Assembly: GCA_028283825.1 (NCBI GenBank)
Contig: JAPWJW010000001.1
Span: forward strand, 1,116,001 to 1,180,000
Direction of reading: 5' to 3'
Length of the DNA stretch: 64,000 bases
Origin: Azospirillaceae bacterium
GTDB taxonomy: Bacteria; Pseudomonadota; Alphaproteobacteria; Azospirillales; Azospirillaceae
Shown piece after piece: positions 51,955 through 58,774 of the stretch (within the stretch, counting starts at the first letter, position 1; each line of letters starts with the position of its first letter). Made by a program: the position numbers and the translations under genes. The notes below the pieces were generated by a model that ran no database searches, was not told where the DNA came from, and saw only the letters and a list, made by a program, of their open reading frames with translations.

Positions 51955-52785
51955 ATGGACAACGGCATCCGCGCGTATCAGAGCTTCCAGGTGAAACCCA
52001 GCGCCGTGGCGCTGGGGGCGGAACTGCTGGGGATCGACCTGTCGCAGCCGCTGACGGAGTTGCAGGTGGCGGAGGTCAAGGACGCCTTCGCCCGTTACCA
52101 GGTCATCTTCTTCCGCGACCAGGCCAAGCTGACGCATGAGGCGCACAAGGATTTCGGCCGCCATTTCGGCAAGCTGGCCATCCATTCCGCCGTGGCTGGC
52201 ATCGACGGCCATCCGGAGATCGTGGCCATCCACGCCGACGCCAATTCCAAGTATGTGGCGGGGGAGAACTGGCACAGCGACCTCAGCTGTGATGCCGAGC
52301 CGCCGCTGGGCAGCATCCTCCACATCCACACCCTGCCGCCGGTGGGGGGCGACACCTGCTTTTCCAGCATGTACGCCGCCTATGACGCGCTGTCGGACCG
52401 CATGAAGGCCTATCTGGACGGCCTGACGGCGGAGCATGACGCCAACCACGTCTACCACGCGCTGTTCAAGGACTACGACAAGCGCTACCCCTGCAACAGC
52501 CACCCGGTGGTGCGCACCCATCCGGTGACGGGGCGCAAAAGCCTGTTCGTGAACTCCTCCTACACCACCCGCATCAACGAGGTGCCGGAGGAGGAGAGCC
52601 GGGCCGTGCTGGCCATGCTGTACGACCATGTGAAGAACCCCAACTTCCAGATCCGCTTCCGGTGGGAGCCTCATTCGGTGGCGTTCTGGGATAACCGCGC
52701 CGTGCAGCACCTGGCCGTCTGGGATTATTTCCCCAACGTCCGCTCCGGCTTCCGCGTCACCGTTGCCGGGGACAAGCCCTACTGA
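51955..52785 (+). CDS. TauD/TfdA-family Fe(II)/2-oxoglutarate dioxygenase
   Basis: A 276-residue enzyme that couples oxidation of a substrate to decarboxylation of 2-oxoglutarate. The iron ligands are H and D of ENWHSDLSCD and the distal His of NRAVQHLAVWDY; the 2-oxoglutarate Arg lies in VRSGFRVTVAG. The protein resembles taurine and 2,4-D dioxygenases, which break C-S or C-O bonds by hydroxylation. ATG 51955 lies six bases after the RutA-like stop; a GTG at 51946 overlapping it is possible. It is TGATG-coupled to the RutB-like hydrolase. Insertion between RutA- and RutB-like genes is unusual. Confidence 0.92.
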   Translation: MDNGIRAYQSFQVKPSAVALGAELLGIDLSQPLTELQVAEVKDAFARYQVIFFRDQAKLTHEAHKDFGRHFGKLAIHSAVAGIDGHPEIVAIHADANSKYVAGENWHSDLSCDAEPPLGSILHIHTLPPVGGDTCFSSMYAAYDALSDRMKAYLDGLTAEHDANHVYHALFKDYDKRYPCNSHPVVRTHPVTGRKSLFVNSSYTTRINEVPEEESRAVLAMLYDHVKNPNFQIRFRWEPHSVAFWDNRAVQHLAVWDYFPNVRSGFRVTVAGDKPY

Positions 52786-53498
52786 TGCCGACAATCGCGA
52801 AAGAGGGGGCGGTCCCCGTCGAACTGACGCTGGACCCGCCGGTGCCGGCGGCGGCGCTGCCACCCATGATCGATCCCAAACGCACCGCCCTGCTGATCAT
52901 CGACCCGCAGGTGGACTTTATCGCGCCCGAGGGCGCCATCGGCCAGGCCGGGGTGGATCTGGGCGTGGTGGAGCCGACCCTGGCCCGCATCCGCCCGCTG
53001 ATCGACGCCGCCCGCGCCGCCGGCGTGCCGCCGGTCTTCATCCGTGTCATCACCCGGCCGGAGACGGATGGGACGGCGCTGAAGGCCCTGTATGAACGCC
53101 GCGGCTGGCCGGCCGAATCCCTGGCCATCTGCCGCGCCGGCACCCCCGGCGCCGGCTATTACGGCGTGGCGCCCGAACCCGGCGATATGGAGGTGGAGAA
53201 GGTCCTGTTCTCCGCCTTCGCCGGCACGGATTTCGAGGCACGGCTGAGGGAACGGGGCATCGATACCCTGGTGGTCTGCGGCTTCACCACCGAATGCTGT
53301 GTCGATTGCACCGTGCGCGACGCCTTCCATCGCGACTTCCATGTCTTCGTGGTGGCGGACGCGTGTGCCGCGTATGAGCCGGCGCTGCACCTGGGCGCGC
53401 TCTACGCCCTGTCCAAGAACTGCGCCCTGCTGGTGGAGACGGACGCGGTGGTGGGGGCCTTGAGGGCGCCGTCGTCTTCAGCCGCCGCCGTAGGCTGA
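52785..53498 (+). CDS. Isochorismatase-family cysteine hydrolase (RutB-like)
   Basis: A 237-residue hydrolase with the family triad: Asp in LLIIDPQVDF (residues 36-45), Lys in EVEKVLFSAF and Cys in CGFTTECCVDCTVRDA. Members include RutB, which hydrolyses the peroxyureidoacrylate made by RutA, N-carbamoylsarcosine amidohydrolase and nicotinamidase. The RutA-like gene two positions upstream supports a RutB-type role (cleavage of a carbamate or amide after ring opening). About 30 extra residues precede the domain. The 3' end overlaps the convergent small secreted protein gene by 21 bases. Confidence 0.88.
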   Translation: MPTIAKEGAVPVELTLDPPVPAAALPPMIDPKRTALLIIDPQVDFIAPEGAIGQAGVDLGVVEPTLARIRPLIDAARAAGVPPVFIRVITRPETDGTALKALYERRGWPAESLAICRAGTPGAGYYGVAPEPGDMEVEKVLFSAFAGTDFEARLRERGIDTLVVCGFTTECCVDCTVRDAFHRDFHVFVVADACAAYEPALHLGALYALSKNCALLVETDAVVGALRAPSSSAAAVG

Positions 53499-53862
53499 CC
53501 GGCATTCCCCGATGTTGGCGCAGTTGATGGACTTGGGGCCCGCGACGGTGCCGCTGTTCAGGTCCTTGGGCCGGCTCAGCACGTCGGCGCGTGAGACCAC
53601 GGGCGGGTCGGGGGCGTAGATGCCCTTCAGCCGGCCGTATTCCTCATCATGGAAGGCTTTCACTTCCTCCGGCGTCGGCAGGAAGCTGGGCGTCACGATG
53701 ATTTCGCCGATGATGGGTGCTTGGGCATTGGGCTGCGGCTGGCTGGTGGCCGCAGGCGCCGGCGCGGCGGCGGCCGCCTGGGCCTGGGCCCTTGGTGCTG
53801 ACAGCGACAGCAGGGCGGCGGCCAGGAGGGGCAGGCGCGCGCGGTGGAGGAAAGCGGTGCAT
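53478..53862 (-). pseudogene. Small secreted protein of unknown function, apparent +1 frameshift in the signal peptide
   Basis: The downstream frame encodes a perfect secretory signal (RLPLLAAALLSLSAPRAQA), an Ala/Pro linker and a compact domain (IIGEIIVTPSFLPTPEEVKA, then VSRADVLSRPKDLNSGTVAG) with two Cys near the end. This frame has no ATG or GTG before the signal. ATG 53862 opens a different frame, and removing one T from the TTT at 53851-53853 joins the two exactly (MHRF then LHRARLPL), giving about 127 residues. So the gene carries either a sequencing error or a real inactivating insertion. A GTG at 53696 would give only 72 residues without signal. No recognised family. Confidence 0.6.
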
Positions 53863-53887
53863 AACGGTCCCCGTGGCTGGCCGGTTC

Positions 53888-54643
53888 TTAGGTTCCAATC
53901 AGGCCGCCCTGGCCCAGGCTGTCGAAGCGTTGCTGGTGCCGGGTCACGGCCTGGCGCCAGATGTGCCAGGCGACATAGGGCGCCAGGGTCAGCAGCAGGT
54001 TGATGGCGATGTGGCGCAGGTCCGTGATGGCGGCGGCCACGTTCATGAAGACGGCGCCCACCCGTATCTCCACGATGGCCTGCGGATCGGCCGGCACCAC
54101 GATGTTCAGTTCAAAGAGGCCGCTCAGCACGCTGATCAGCAGCAATCCCACCACCGGCCAGAAGGCCGGCATGCGCTGGCGGGTGGCGGTGATGGCCAGC
54201 AGGCCGCCCACGCCCAGGGGCAGCAGGATTCCGTAGGAATAATTCAGGACCCAGGCCACCTCGCCGAACCAGGCGGGCGGGATGGGGTGCAGGCCGGGAC
54301 CCGGCCGCAAGGGTTCCAGGATGGACGCCACGATGGCGACGGCCAGGGCGATGCCGCCGACCACCGCCATGATGGGGGCGGCGCCGTAGACGGCCCAGGG
54401 CGCCCTGGCGCTCCACGACCGGAAGTGGCCGCGCGCGATCAGGCTTTGGGCCAGATCGTCCGGGTCGCCCAGGCGGGCCAGGGCCCGCGCTTCCGCGATC
54501 CGGTCGTCGTGGCCGGCGGCGATTTCCTCCGCCACCAGATCGTCGGCATGATCGTGCAGTTCGGCGACATAGCGCCGGGCGTGGCGGGGCGCTATGCCGG
54601 CTTCCAGCAGACGTTCGCGCAAACGGTTGAACAGGTCATGCAT
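53888..54643 (-). CDS. HAAS/permease-prefix-type membrane protein, copy 1
   Basis: A 251-residue protein. The first 65 residues form the helical prefix domain found in HAAS/DUF1700-like proteins paired with PadR regulators (MHDLFNRLRERLLEAGIAPR, YVAELHDHADDLVAEEIAAG, ARLGDPDDLAQSLIARG). The rest has about four to five membrane helices (PIMAVVGGIALAVAIVASIL and others) and the terminal LRHIAINLLLTLAPYVAWHI. It is clearly homologous to the next upstream gene along the full length, indicating a tandem duplication. Same operon as PadR. Function unknown; such proteins are thought to be sensors or negative regulators. Confidence 0.82.
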   Translation of the reverse strand: MHDLFNRLRERLLEAGIAPRHARRYVAELHDHADDLVAEEIAAGHDDRIAEARALARLGDPDDLAQSLIARGHFRSWSARAPWAVYGAAPIMAVVGGIALAVAIVASILEPLRPGPGLHPIPPAWFGEVAWVLNYSYGILLPLGVGGLLAITATRQRMPAFWPVVGLLLISVLSGLFELNIVVPADPQAIVEIRVGAVFMNVAAAITDLRHIAINLLLTLAPYVAWHIWRQAVTRHQQRFDSLGQGGLIGT

Positions 54644-54659
54644 CGCGACCCCAGAAGGT

Positions 54660-55418
54660 TCAGGTTCCGATCAGGTGCACGTCGTCGGGGGGACGGGCGT
54701 CCGCCGCGTACCGGGCCACCGCCTTCTGCCAGACATGCCAGGCGAGATAGGGCGCCAGGGTCAGCAGCAGGTTGATGGCCATGTGGCGGATGGAGGTTTC
54801 CAGGCTGGGAAAAGGCGGGATCAACCCGAAGGACAGGCCCAGCGCCAGGCTGCCGGCCTGGCCGTTGCCGGGGTCGAAGGACCAGGTGCCGGTGGCCCCC
54901 ACGATGCCGATGATCAGCAGGGCCACGCTGGGCCACAGCGCCGTCATGCGCTGGCGTGTCGCCATGACGGCGTAGACGGCCCCTAGGGCCAGGGGCAGCA
55001 GCAGGCTGGTGCCGTAGCTGACGCCCTCGAAGGCGGTCTCGAACCAGGTGGGCAGCACGGGGTGGATGTCGGGCGCCGGCTGATGCGCCTCGATGATGCC
55101 CGCCAGGGCGAACACGCCCAGCACATAGGGGATCAGCAGGCCCAGCACCGCCCCCAGGCCGTAGACCGCCCAGGGGGCCCGTGCCCCCCAGGACCGGAAC
55201 TCGCGCCGGGCCGCCATGGCGTGGGTCAGGTCGGTCAGGGTGCCCAGGCGGGCCACGGCCCGCGCCTCGGCCTGATCCTGCGACCAGCCCCGCGCCATTT
55301 CTGCCGTCGCCAGGTCGGCGGCATGGTCCTGTAACTCGGTGATGTAACGACGGACGTGGCGCGGGGCGACGCCGGCGGCCAGCAGGCGTTCCCGCAAGGG
55401 GGCGAGCAATTCATGCAT
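54660..55418 (-). CDS. HAAS/permease-prefix-type membrane protein, copy 2
   Basis: A 252-residue paralogue of the downstream neighbour. Both share MHxLxxxLRERLLxAGxAPRH at the start, the RARAPWAVYG-like junction (here SWGARAPWAVYGLGAVLGLL), the TRQRM loop and the ending MAINLLLTLAPYLAWHVWQK. About four to five membrane helices follow the N-terminal helical prefix. The start overlaps the padR stop by eight bases, so translation is probably coupled. A regulator-sensor pair with PadR is typical of this family, often linked to envelope stress. Confidence 0.82.
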   Translation of the reverse strand: MHELLAPLRERLLAAGVAPRHVRRYITELQDHAADLATAEMARGWSQDQAEARAVARLGTLTDLTHAMAARREFRSWGARAPWAVYGLGAVLGLLIPYVLGVFALAGIIEAHQPAPDIHPVLPTWFETAFEGVSYGTSLLLPLALGAVYAVMATRQRMTALWPSVALLIIGIVGATGTWSFDPGNGQAGSLALGLSFGLIPPFPSLETSIRHMAINLLLTLAPYLAWHVWQKAVARYAADARPPDDVHLIGT

Positions 55419-55749
55419 GCTGCGGCCCCGCCAGGATGGACTGGATGGCGTCGGTCAGGCGCGACCAGTTGCCGGACAGGTCGTCCAGGCGTTTGGTGCC
55501 GGCGGGGGTCAGGACGTAATAGACCCGGCTGCGCCCGTTCACCGTCTTGCGTGAGGACGACAGGGCGCCGTCGCGCTCCAGCGCATGCAGCACCGGATAG
55601 ATGACGCCTTCGCCCAGGGCGATGGCCTCATTGGTGCGCTCGCGGATGGCCTGCACCAGTTCGTACCCGTACATCTCCTTCTCCCGCACCAGGCGCAGGA
55701 TCAGCAGTTCGGGCACGCCGCTCATGAAGTTGGAGTTGTTTTCGGCCAT
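55411..55749 (-). CDS. PadR-family transcriptional regulator
   Basis: A 112-residue winged-helix repressor of the compact PadR-s2 type. The conserved core is ELLILRLVREKEMYGYELVQ, GEGVIYPVLHALERDGALSS and GRSRVYYVLTPAGTKRL, followed by a short C-terminal dimerisation helix. ATG 55749 is chosen because the long palindrome at 55756-55798 lies directly upstream; extending further would translate it. PadR proteins bind phenolics or other ligands and usually repress their own operon; here that operon includes the two HAAS-type genes and the small secreted protein. Confidence 0.92.
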   Translation of the reverse strand: MAENNSNFMSGVPELLILRLVREKEMYGYELVQAIRERTNEAIALGEGVIYPVLHALERDGALSSSRKTVNGRSRVYYVLTPAGTKRLDDLSGNWSRLTDAIQSILAGPQHA

Positions 55750-55755
55750 GGTCCG

Positions 55756-55798
55756 ATACCTTGTGACGCGAGGCATGATGCCTTGCGCCACAAGGTAT
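55756..55798. promoter_or_regulatory. 43-bp palindrome upstream of padR, probable PadR operator
   Basis: Two 21-base half-sites (55756-55776 and 55778-55798) that match in 19 of 21 positions around a single central base, with outer arms ATACCTTGTG and CACAAGGTAT fully conserved. It ends 6 bases before the padR start codon, so bound repressor would block transcription and possibly translation. The size and position fit autoregulation. Confidence 0.65.
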
Positions 55799-55812
55799 GG
55801 CAAGAGGCCAAG

Positions 55813-56673
55813 TTAGGAGAGGAAGTCGGTATCCACCGACACGGCCCGCCAGGCCTCGATCTCCGCCAGTTGGCGGGCGAATTTGTCGGTGGCGTAGCCC
55901 ACCGCATCCTCGCCCAGCAGCAGGCGCAGCGGTGGCGTTTCCGCGTCCACCGCCTTCAGAATGGCCAGGGCGGCGCGGGCGGGGTCGCCGCGCTCGTGCC
56001 CCGCATGGCCGGCCAGGATGCGTTTGCACTTACCCACCGTGGCATCATAATCGGCGGCCAAGTCGGTCGGAATCGCCGCCGGCTCGCCGCGCTTGCGTGA
56101 GCGGCCGGCGAAGTCGGTGCGGAAGCCGCCCGGCTCCACCATCGTCACCTTGATGCCCAGGTGGGCCACTTCCTGGGCCAGGGTCTCGGTGATGCCTTCC
56201 AGGGCGAACTTGCTGCCGGAATAAAGGCCCAGGCTGGGCCAGCCCACCAATCCTGAGACGGAGGTGACGTTGACGATGTGGCCCGCGCGACGGCGCCGCA
56301 TGGCGGGCAGGGCCGCCTGCATGACGCCCAAGGCGCCGAAGACGTTGACCTCGAACTGGGCACGGGCGTCCGCCAGGCTGGTTTCCTCCACGCCGCCCAC
56401 CAGGCCGTAGCCGGCGTTGTTGACCAGCACGTCGATGCCGTCGCTGGCCGTTTCCACCGCCGCCACGCCGGCCCGCACTGCGGCCTCGTCGGCCACGTCC
56501 ATCACGAACGCGTGGGCCAGGTCGGGTGCCAGCAGGCGGAAGGCCTCGGCATCGGCGGCGTTGCGCACGCTGCCCCACACCCGCTCGCCCCGCGCCAGCA
56601 CCGCCACGGCCAGGGCGCGGCCGAAACCGGAACTGACGCCGGTGATCAGCCAGGTACGCTTCTTTTCAGTCAT
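55813..56673 (-). CDS. Short-chain dehydrogenase/reductase (oxidoreductase, SDR)
   Basis: A 286-residue classical SDR. The motifs are WLITGVSSGFGRALA for NAD(P), DVLVNNAGYGLVGG, the catalytic Ser in NVTSVSGLVG and Tyr/Lys in LYSGSKFALEG, then VEPGGFRTDFAGRS. The opening MTEKKRTWLITGVSSGFGRA is typical of a widespread subgroup of unknown specificity. ATG 56673 lies close to the leftmost part of repeat copy C; longer frames upstream run through the repeat and are not coding. The stop is next to the PadR operator region, so the two genes may share regulation. Confidence 0.88.
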   Translation of the reverse strand: MTEKKRTWLITGVSSGFGRALAVAVLARGERVWGSVRNAADAEAFRLLAPDLAHAFVMDVADEAAVRAGVAAVETASDGIDVLVNNAGYGLVGGVEETSLADARAQFEVNVFGALGVMQAALPAMRRRRAGHIVNVTSVSGLVGWPSLGLYSGSKFALEGITETLAQEVAHLGIKVTMVEPGGFRTDFAGRSRKRGEPAAIPTDLAADYDATVGKCKRILAGHAGHERGDPARAALAILKAVDAETPPLRLLLGEDAVGYATDKFARQLAEIEAWRAVSVDTDFLS

Positions 56674-56764
56674 GACACAGTCCCTCGGGAAAAAGGCCGT
56701 GGGCAGGTTCGCCGCCCACGGCCAGTCATTCTCTCGGAGAAATGGGGGAATCGGACTAAAACTT

Positions 56765-56901
56765 GCCAGTGGCATGAGGTTCTGCCTCATGCCGCTGTAG
56801 GCCGCGACCGCGGCCGCCGGAGCTTTCCGGGGAGCGGTAGCGGACTGGAAAGCGAGGACGAGGCCAAGCCGGCGGATGCCGGCGCCCGCCGCCTGAGGGG
56901 G
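56765..56901 (+). repeat. Dispersed structured intergenic element, copy C
   Basis: Read on the plus strand, but both neighbouring genes run on the minus strand: it lies between the SDR start and the TauD-like stop. Stem 1 56768-56779 with 56785-56796; stem 2 56800-56805 with 56810-56815 (GGCCGC/GCGGCC in place of GGACGC/GCGTCC); stem 3 56822-56828 with 56847-56853 (paired change relative to A and B); stem 4 56868-56873 with 56878-56883, loop GGAT. Ends in CCTGAGGGGG four bases from the TauD stop. Confidence 0.87.
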
Positions 56902-56904
56902 CAA

Positions 56905-57762
56905 CTAAAAAGGTTTATCGCCCTTCACCCACATGCGGTGCATCAGGCGGGTGTACTTCTTGTCGTCGTACAGGGTGCCGGTGTGCAGGGTGCAGCGGTT
57001 GTCCCAGATCAGGATGTCGCCCACCTGCCACTTGTGGGCATGGACGAAGCGGTCCTGGGTCACGAACTCCACCAACTCGTCCAGCAGTTCCAGCCCGTCG
57101 GGGTTGGGCATGCCCACCACTTCCTTCACCGTGCCGGTGCTGACCCACAGCGCCTTGCGGCCGTCCGCCGGGTGGGTGCGGACCAGGGGATGGAAGACGT
57201 CGGGGTTCTGGGCCTTCAACTCGGGGCTCAGCTTGTCCACCCGTAGGAACTGGCGGCTGGTCATGAAGTATTCGTAGCTGTGGTGCAGTTGCAGCCCGTC
57301 CAGCTGTGCCCGCTTTTCTTCCGGCAGGGCGTCATAGGCGGCGCACAGATCGGCCAGCAGGGTGTCGGAGCCCTCGTCCGGCACCTCCACCGCGTACAGC
57401 ATGGTGCACATCACCGGTTCGGCCTTGTAGGAATAGTCGGTGTGCCAGCCCACGCCGTCGTTGTGGGCGCCGATGGGCTTACCGTCCACCACCTTGTTGG
57501 ACAGGATGTAGACCTCGGGGTGGCCGGGCAGGGTGAACTTAGTCTGGGTGTGGCCCTCCAGGGGTCCGAAACGGCCCAGGAAGGCCTTCAGGCCGGCGGG
57601 GTCCAGATCCTGGCCGCGCAACAGGATGGCGCCAAAGCGGTGGAAGGCGTCCACCACCTGGCCCACTTCGGCGGGACCGGCCGTCTTCAGGTCAACGTCC
57701 AGGATTTCCGCGCCGAACCCGGGCTTCAGGGCGCGCGTGCGCAAGGCTTCGAGGGCTTCCAC
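56905..57762 (-). CDS. TauD/TfdA-family Fe(II)/2-oxoglutarate dioxygenase
   Basis: A 285-residue enzyme. The iron ligands are H and D of GVGWHTDYSYKAEP and the distal His in NRCTLHTGTLYDD, with the 2-oxoglutarate Arg in LMHRMWVKGD. LSNKVVDGKPIGAHNDGVGW and VRTHPADGRKALWVSTGTVK are typical of the taurine/2,4-D group. Start GTG 57762 follows AGGAGAA by six bases; it is the best ribosome site near the start. It shares only moderate similarity with the TauD-like protein at 51955, so it is a separate paralogue. It is divergent from wrbA. Substrate unknown. Confidence 0.92.
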   Translation of the reverse strand: MEALEALRTRALKPGFGAEILDVDLKTAGPAEVGQVVDAFHRFGAILLRGQDLDPAGLKAFLGRFGPLEGHTQTKFTLPGHPEVYILSNKVVDGKPIGAHNDGVGWHTDYSYKAEPVMCTMLYAVEVPDEGSDTLLADLCAAYDALPEEKRAQLDGLQLHHSYEYFMTSRQFLRVDKLSPELKAQNPDVFHPLVRTHPADGRKALWVSTGTVKEVVGMPNPDGLELLDELVEFVTQDRFVHAHKWQVGDILIWDNRCTLHTGTLYDDKKYTRLMHRMWVKGDKPF

Positions 57763-58008
57763 TGACTGTTCTCCTAAGTCTCCTCGGCCGTGCGGACCGT
57801 CCGATGGGGGTGTCGGGCACCCACGCACCAGGTCCGTCATCCACAGACTAGGAAAGGCATCAGGGCCCGTCTTGTCCAGATCTGCCCGGTGACTTGTCTG
57901 GCGGGGACCCGGCCTTGCCCACCGCCGGGGGCTATGGACAATGCCGCTGCCGACCGTTCGTGATCCGCGGGCGTCGGCCCCAAACCCGGAACCGCCTGGA
58001 GACTGACG

Positions 58009-58611
58009 ATGGCCAAGATTCTTGTTCTTTATTATTCCACCTGGGGCCACATCGAAAAGATGGCCTATGCCGTGGCCGAGGGTGCCAAGTCCGTCGCCGG
58101 CACCGAGGTGGTGGTGAAGCGGGTGCCCGAACTGATGCCCCGCGACGTGGCCGAGAAGGCCTACGCCAAGCTGGACCAGGAGGCACCGATCGCCACCCCG
58201 GACGAATTGGCCGACTATGACGCCATCATTTTCGGCACGCCCACCCGGTTCGGCATGATGGCGGCGCAGATGCGCAACTTCCTGGACCAGACGGGCGCGC
58301 TGTGGGCCCAGGGCAAGCTGATCGGCAAGATCGGCAGCGTCTTCGCCTCCACCGCCACCCAGCACGGTGGCCAGGAAAGCACCATCCTGTCCTTCCACAC
58401 CAGCCTGTTGCACCACGGCATGGTGGTGGTGGGCGTGCCCTATTCCGAACCCCGCCTGGGTGAGCTGGGCGCGGTGCAGGGCGGCACGCCGTACGGTGCC
58501 ACCACCCTGTCGGCCAGCGACGGCTCGCGCCAGCCGTCCGAGGCCGAACTGGGCATCGCCACCTTCCAGGGCGCCCACGTCGCCAAGCTGACGGCCAAGC
58601 TGGCTGGCTGA
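58009..58611 (+). CDS. wrbA: NAD(P)H:quinone oxidoreductase WrbA
   Basis: A 200-residue flavodoxin-like tetrameric enzyme that reduces quinones by two electrons, avoiding semiquinone radicals. The FMN-binding [57 protein letters not shown] and the ending [18 protein letters not shown] are family signatures. Length matches WrbA. It could detoxify quinones formed from the aromatic substrates handled by nearby oxygenases. It is convergent with the MFS gene, with repeat copy D in between. Confidence 0.96.
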   Translation: MAKILVLYYSTWGHIEKMAYAVAEGAKSVAGTEVVVKRVPELMPRDVAEKAYAKLDQEAPIATPDELADYDAIIFGTPTRFGMMAAQMRNFLDQTGALWAQGKLIGKIGSVFASTATQHGGQESTILSFHTSLLHHGMVVVGVPYSEPRLGELGAVQGGTPYGATTLSASDGSRQPSEAELGIATFQGAHVAKLTAKLAG

Positions 58612-58628
58612 TAGCGGTGTTCGCGAAT

Positions 58629-58762
58629 ACCAGCGGCATGAGGTTCAGCCTCATGCCGCTGTAGGACGCGACGGCGTCCGCCGGAGATTTTCGGGAAGCG
58701 GTCGCGGACTGAAAATCGAGGACAAGGCAAGGCCCCGGATGGGGCCGCCCGCCGCCTGAGGG
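58629..58762 (+). repeat. Dispersed structured intergenic element, copy D
   Basis: Lies between the convergent wrbA and MFS genes, starting 18 bases after wrbA. Stem 1 58632-58643 with 58649-58660; stem 2 58664-58669 with 58674-58679; stem 3 58686-58692 with 58711-58717 (GATTTTC/GAAAATC); stem 4 58731-58736 with 58741-58746 (GGCCCC/GGGGCC). It is the most diverged copy, yet every stem keeps full pairing. Tail CCTGAGGG. Confidence 0.87.
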
Positions 58763-58774
58763 AACCGCTAAGAC

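Noticed and set aside
50834-53498. Calling the trio a complete uracil (rut) operon
   Set aside because: RutC, RutD, RutE/F and RutG relatives are absent and a TauD-type gene is inserted; only RutA- and RutB-like members are present.
15996-58762. The four structured elements as an insertion sequence or MITE
   Set aside because: No transposase, no clear terminal inverted repeats or target duplications are visible; stems with paired changes do not fit simple recent transposition. A very old mobile origin remains possible.
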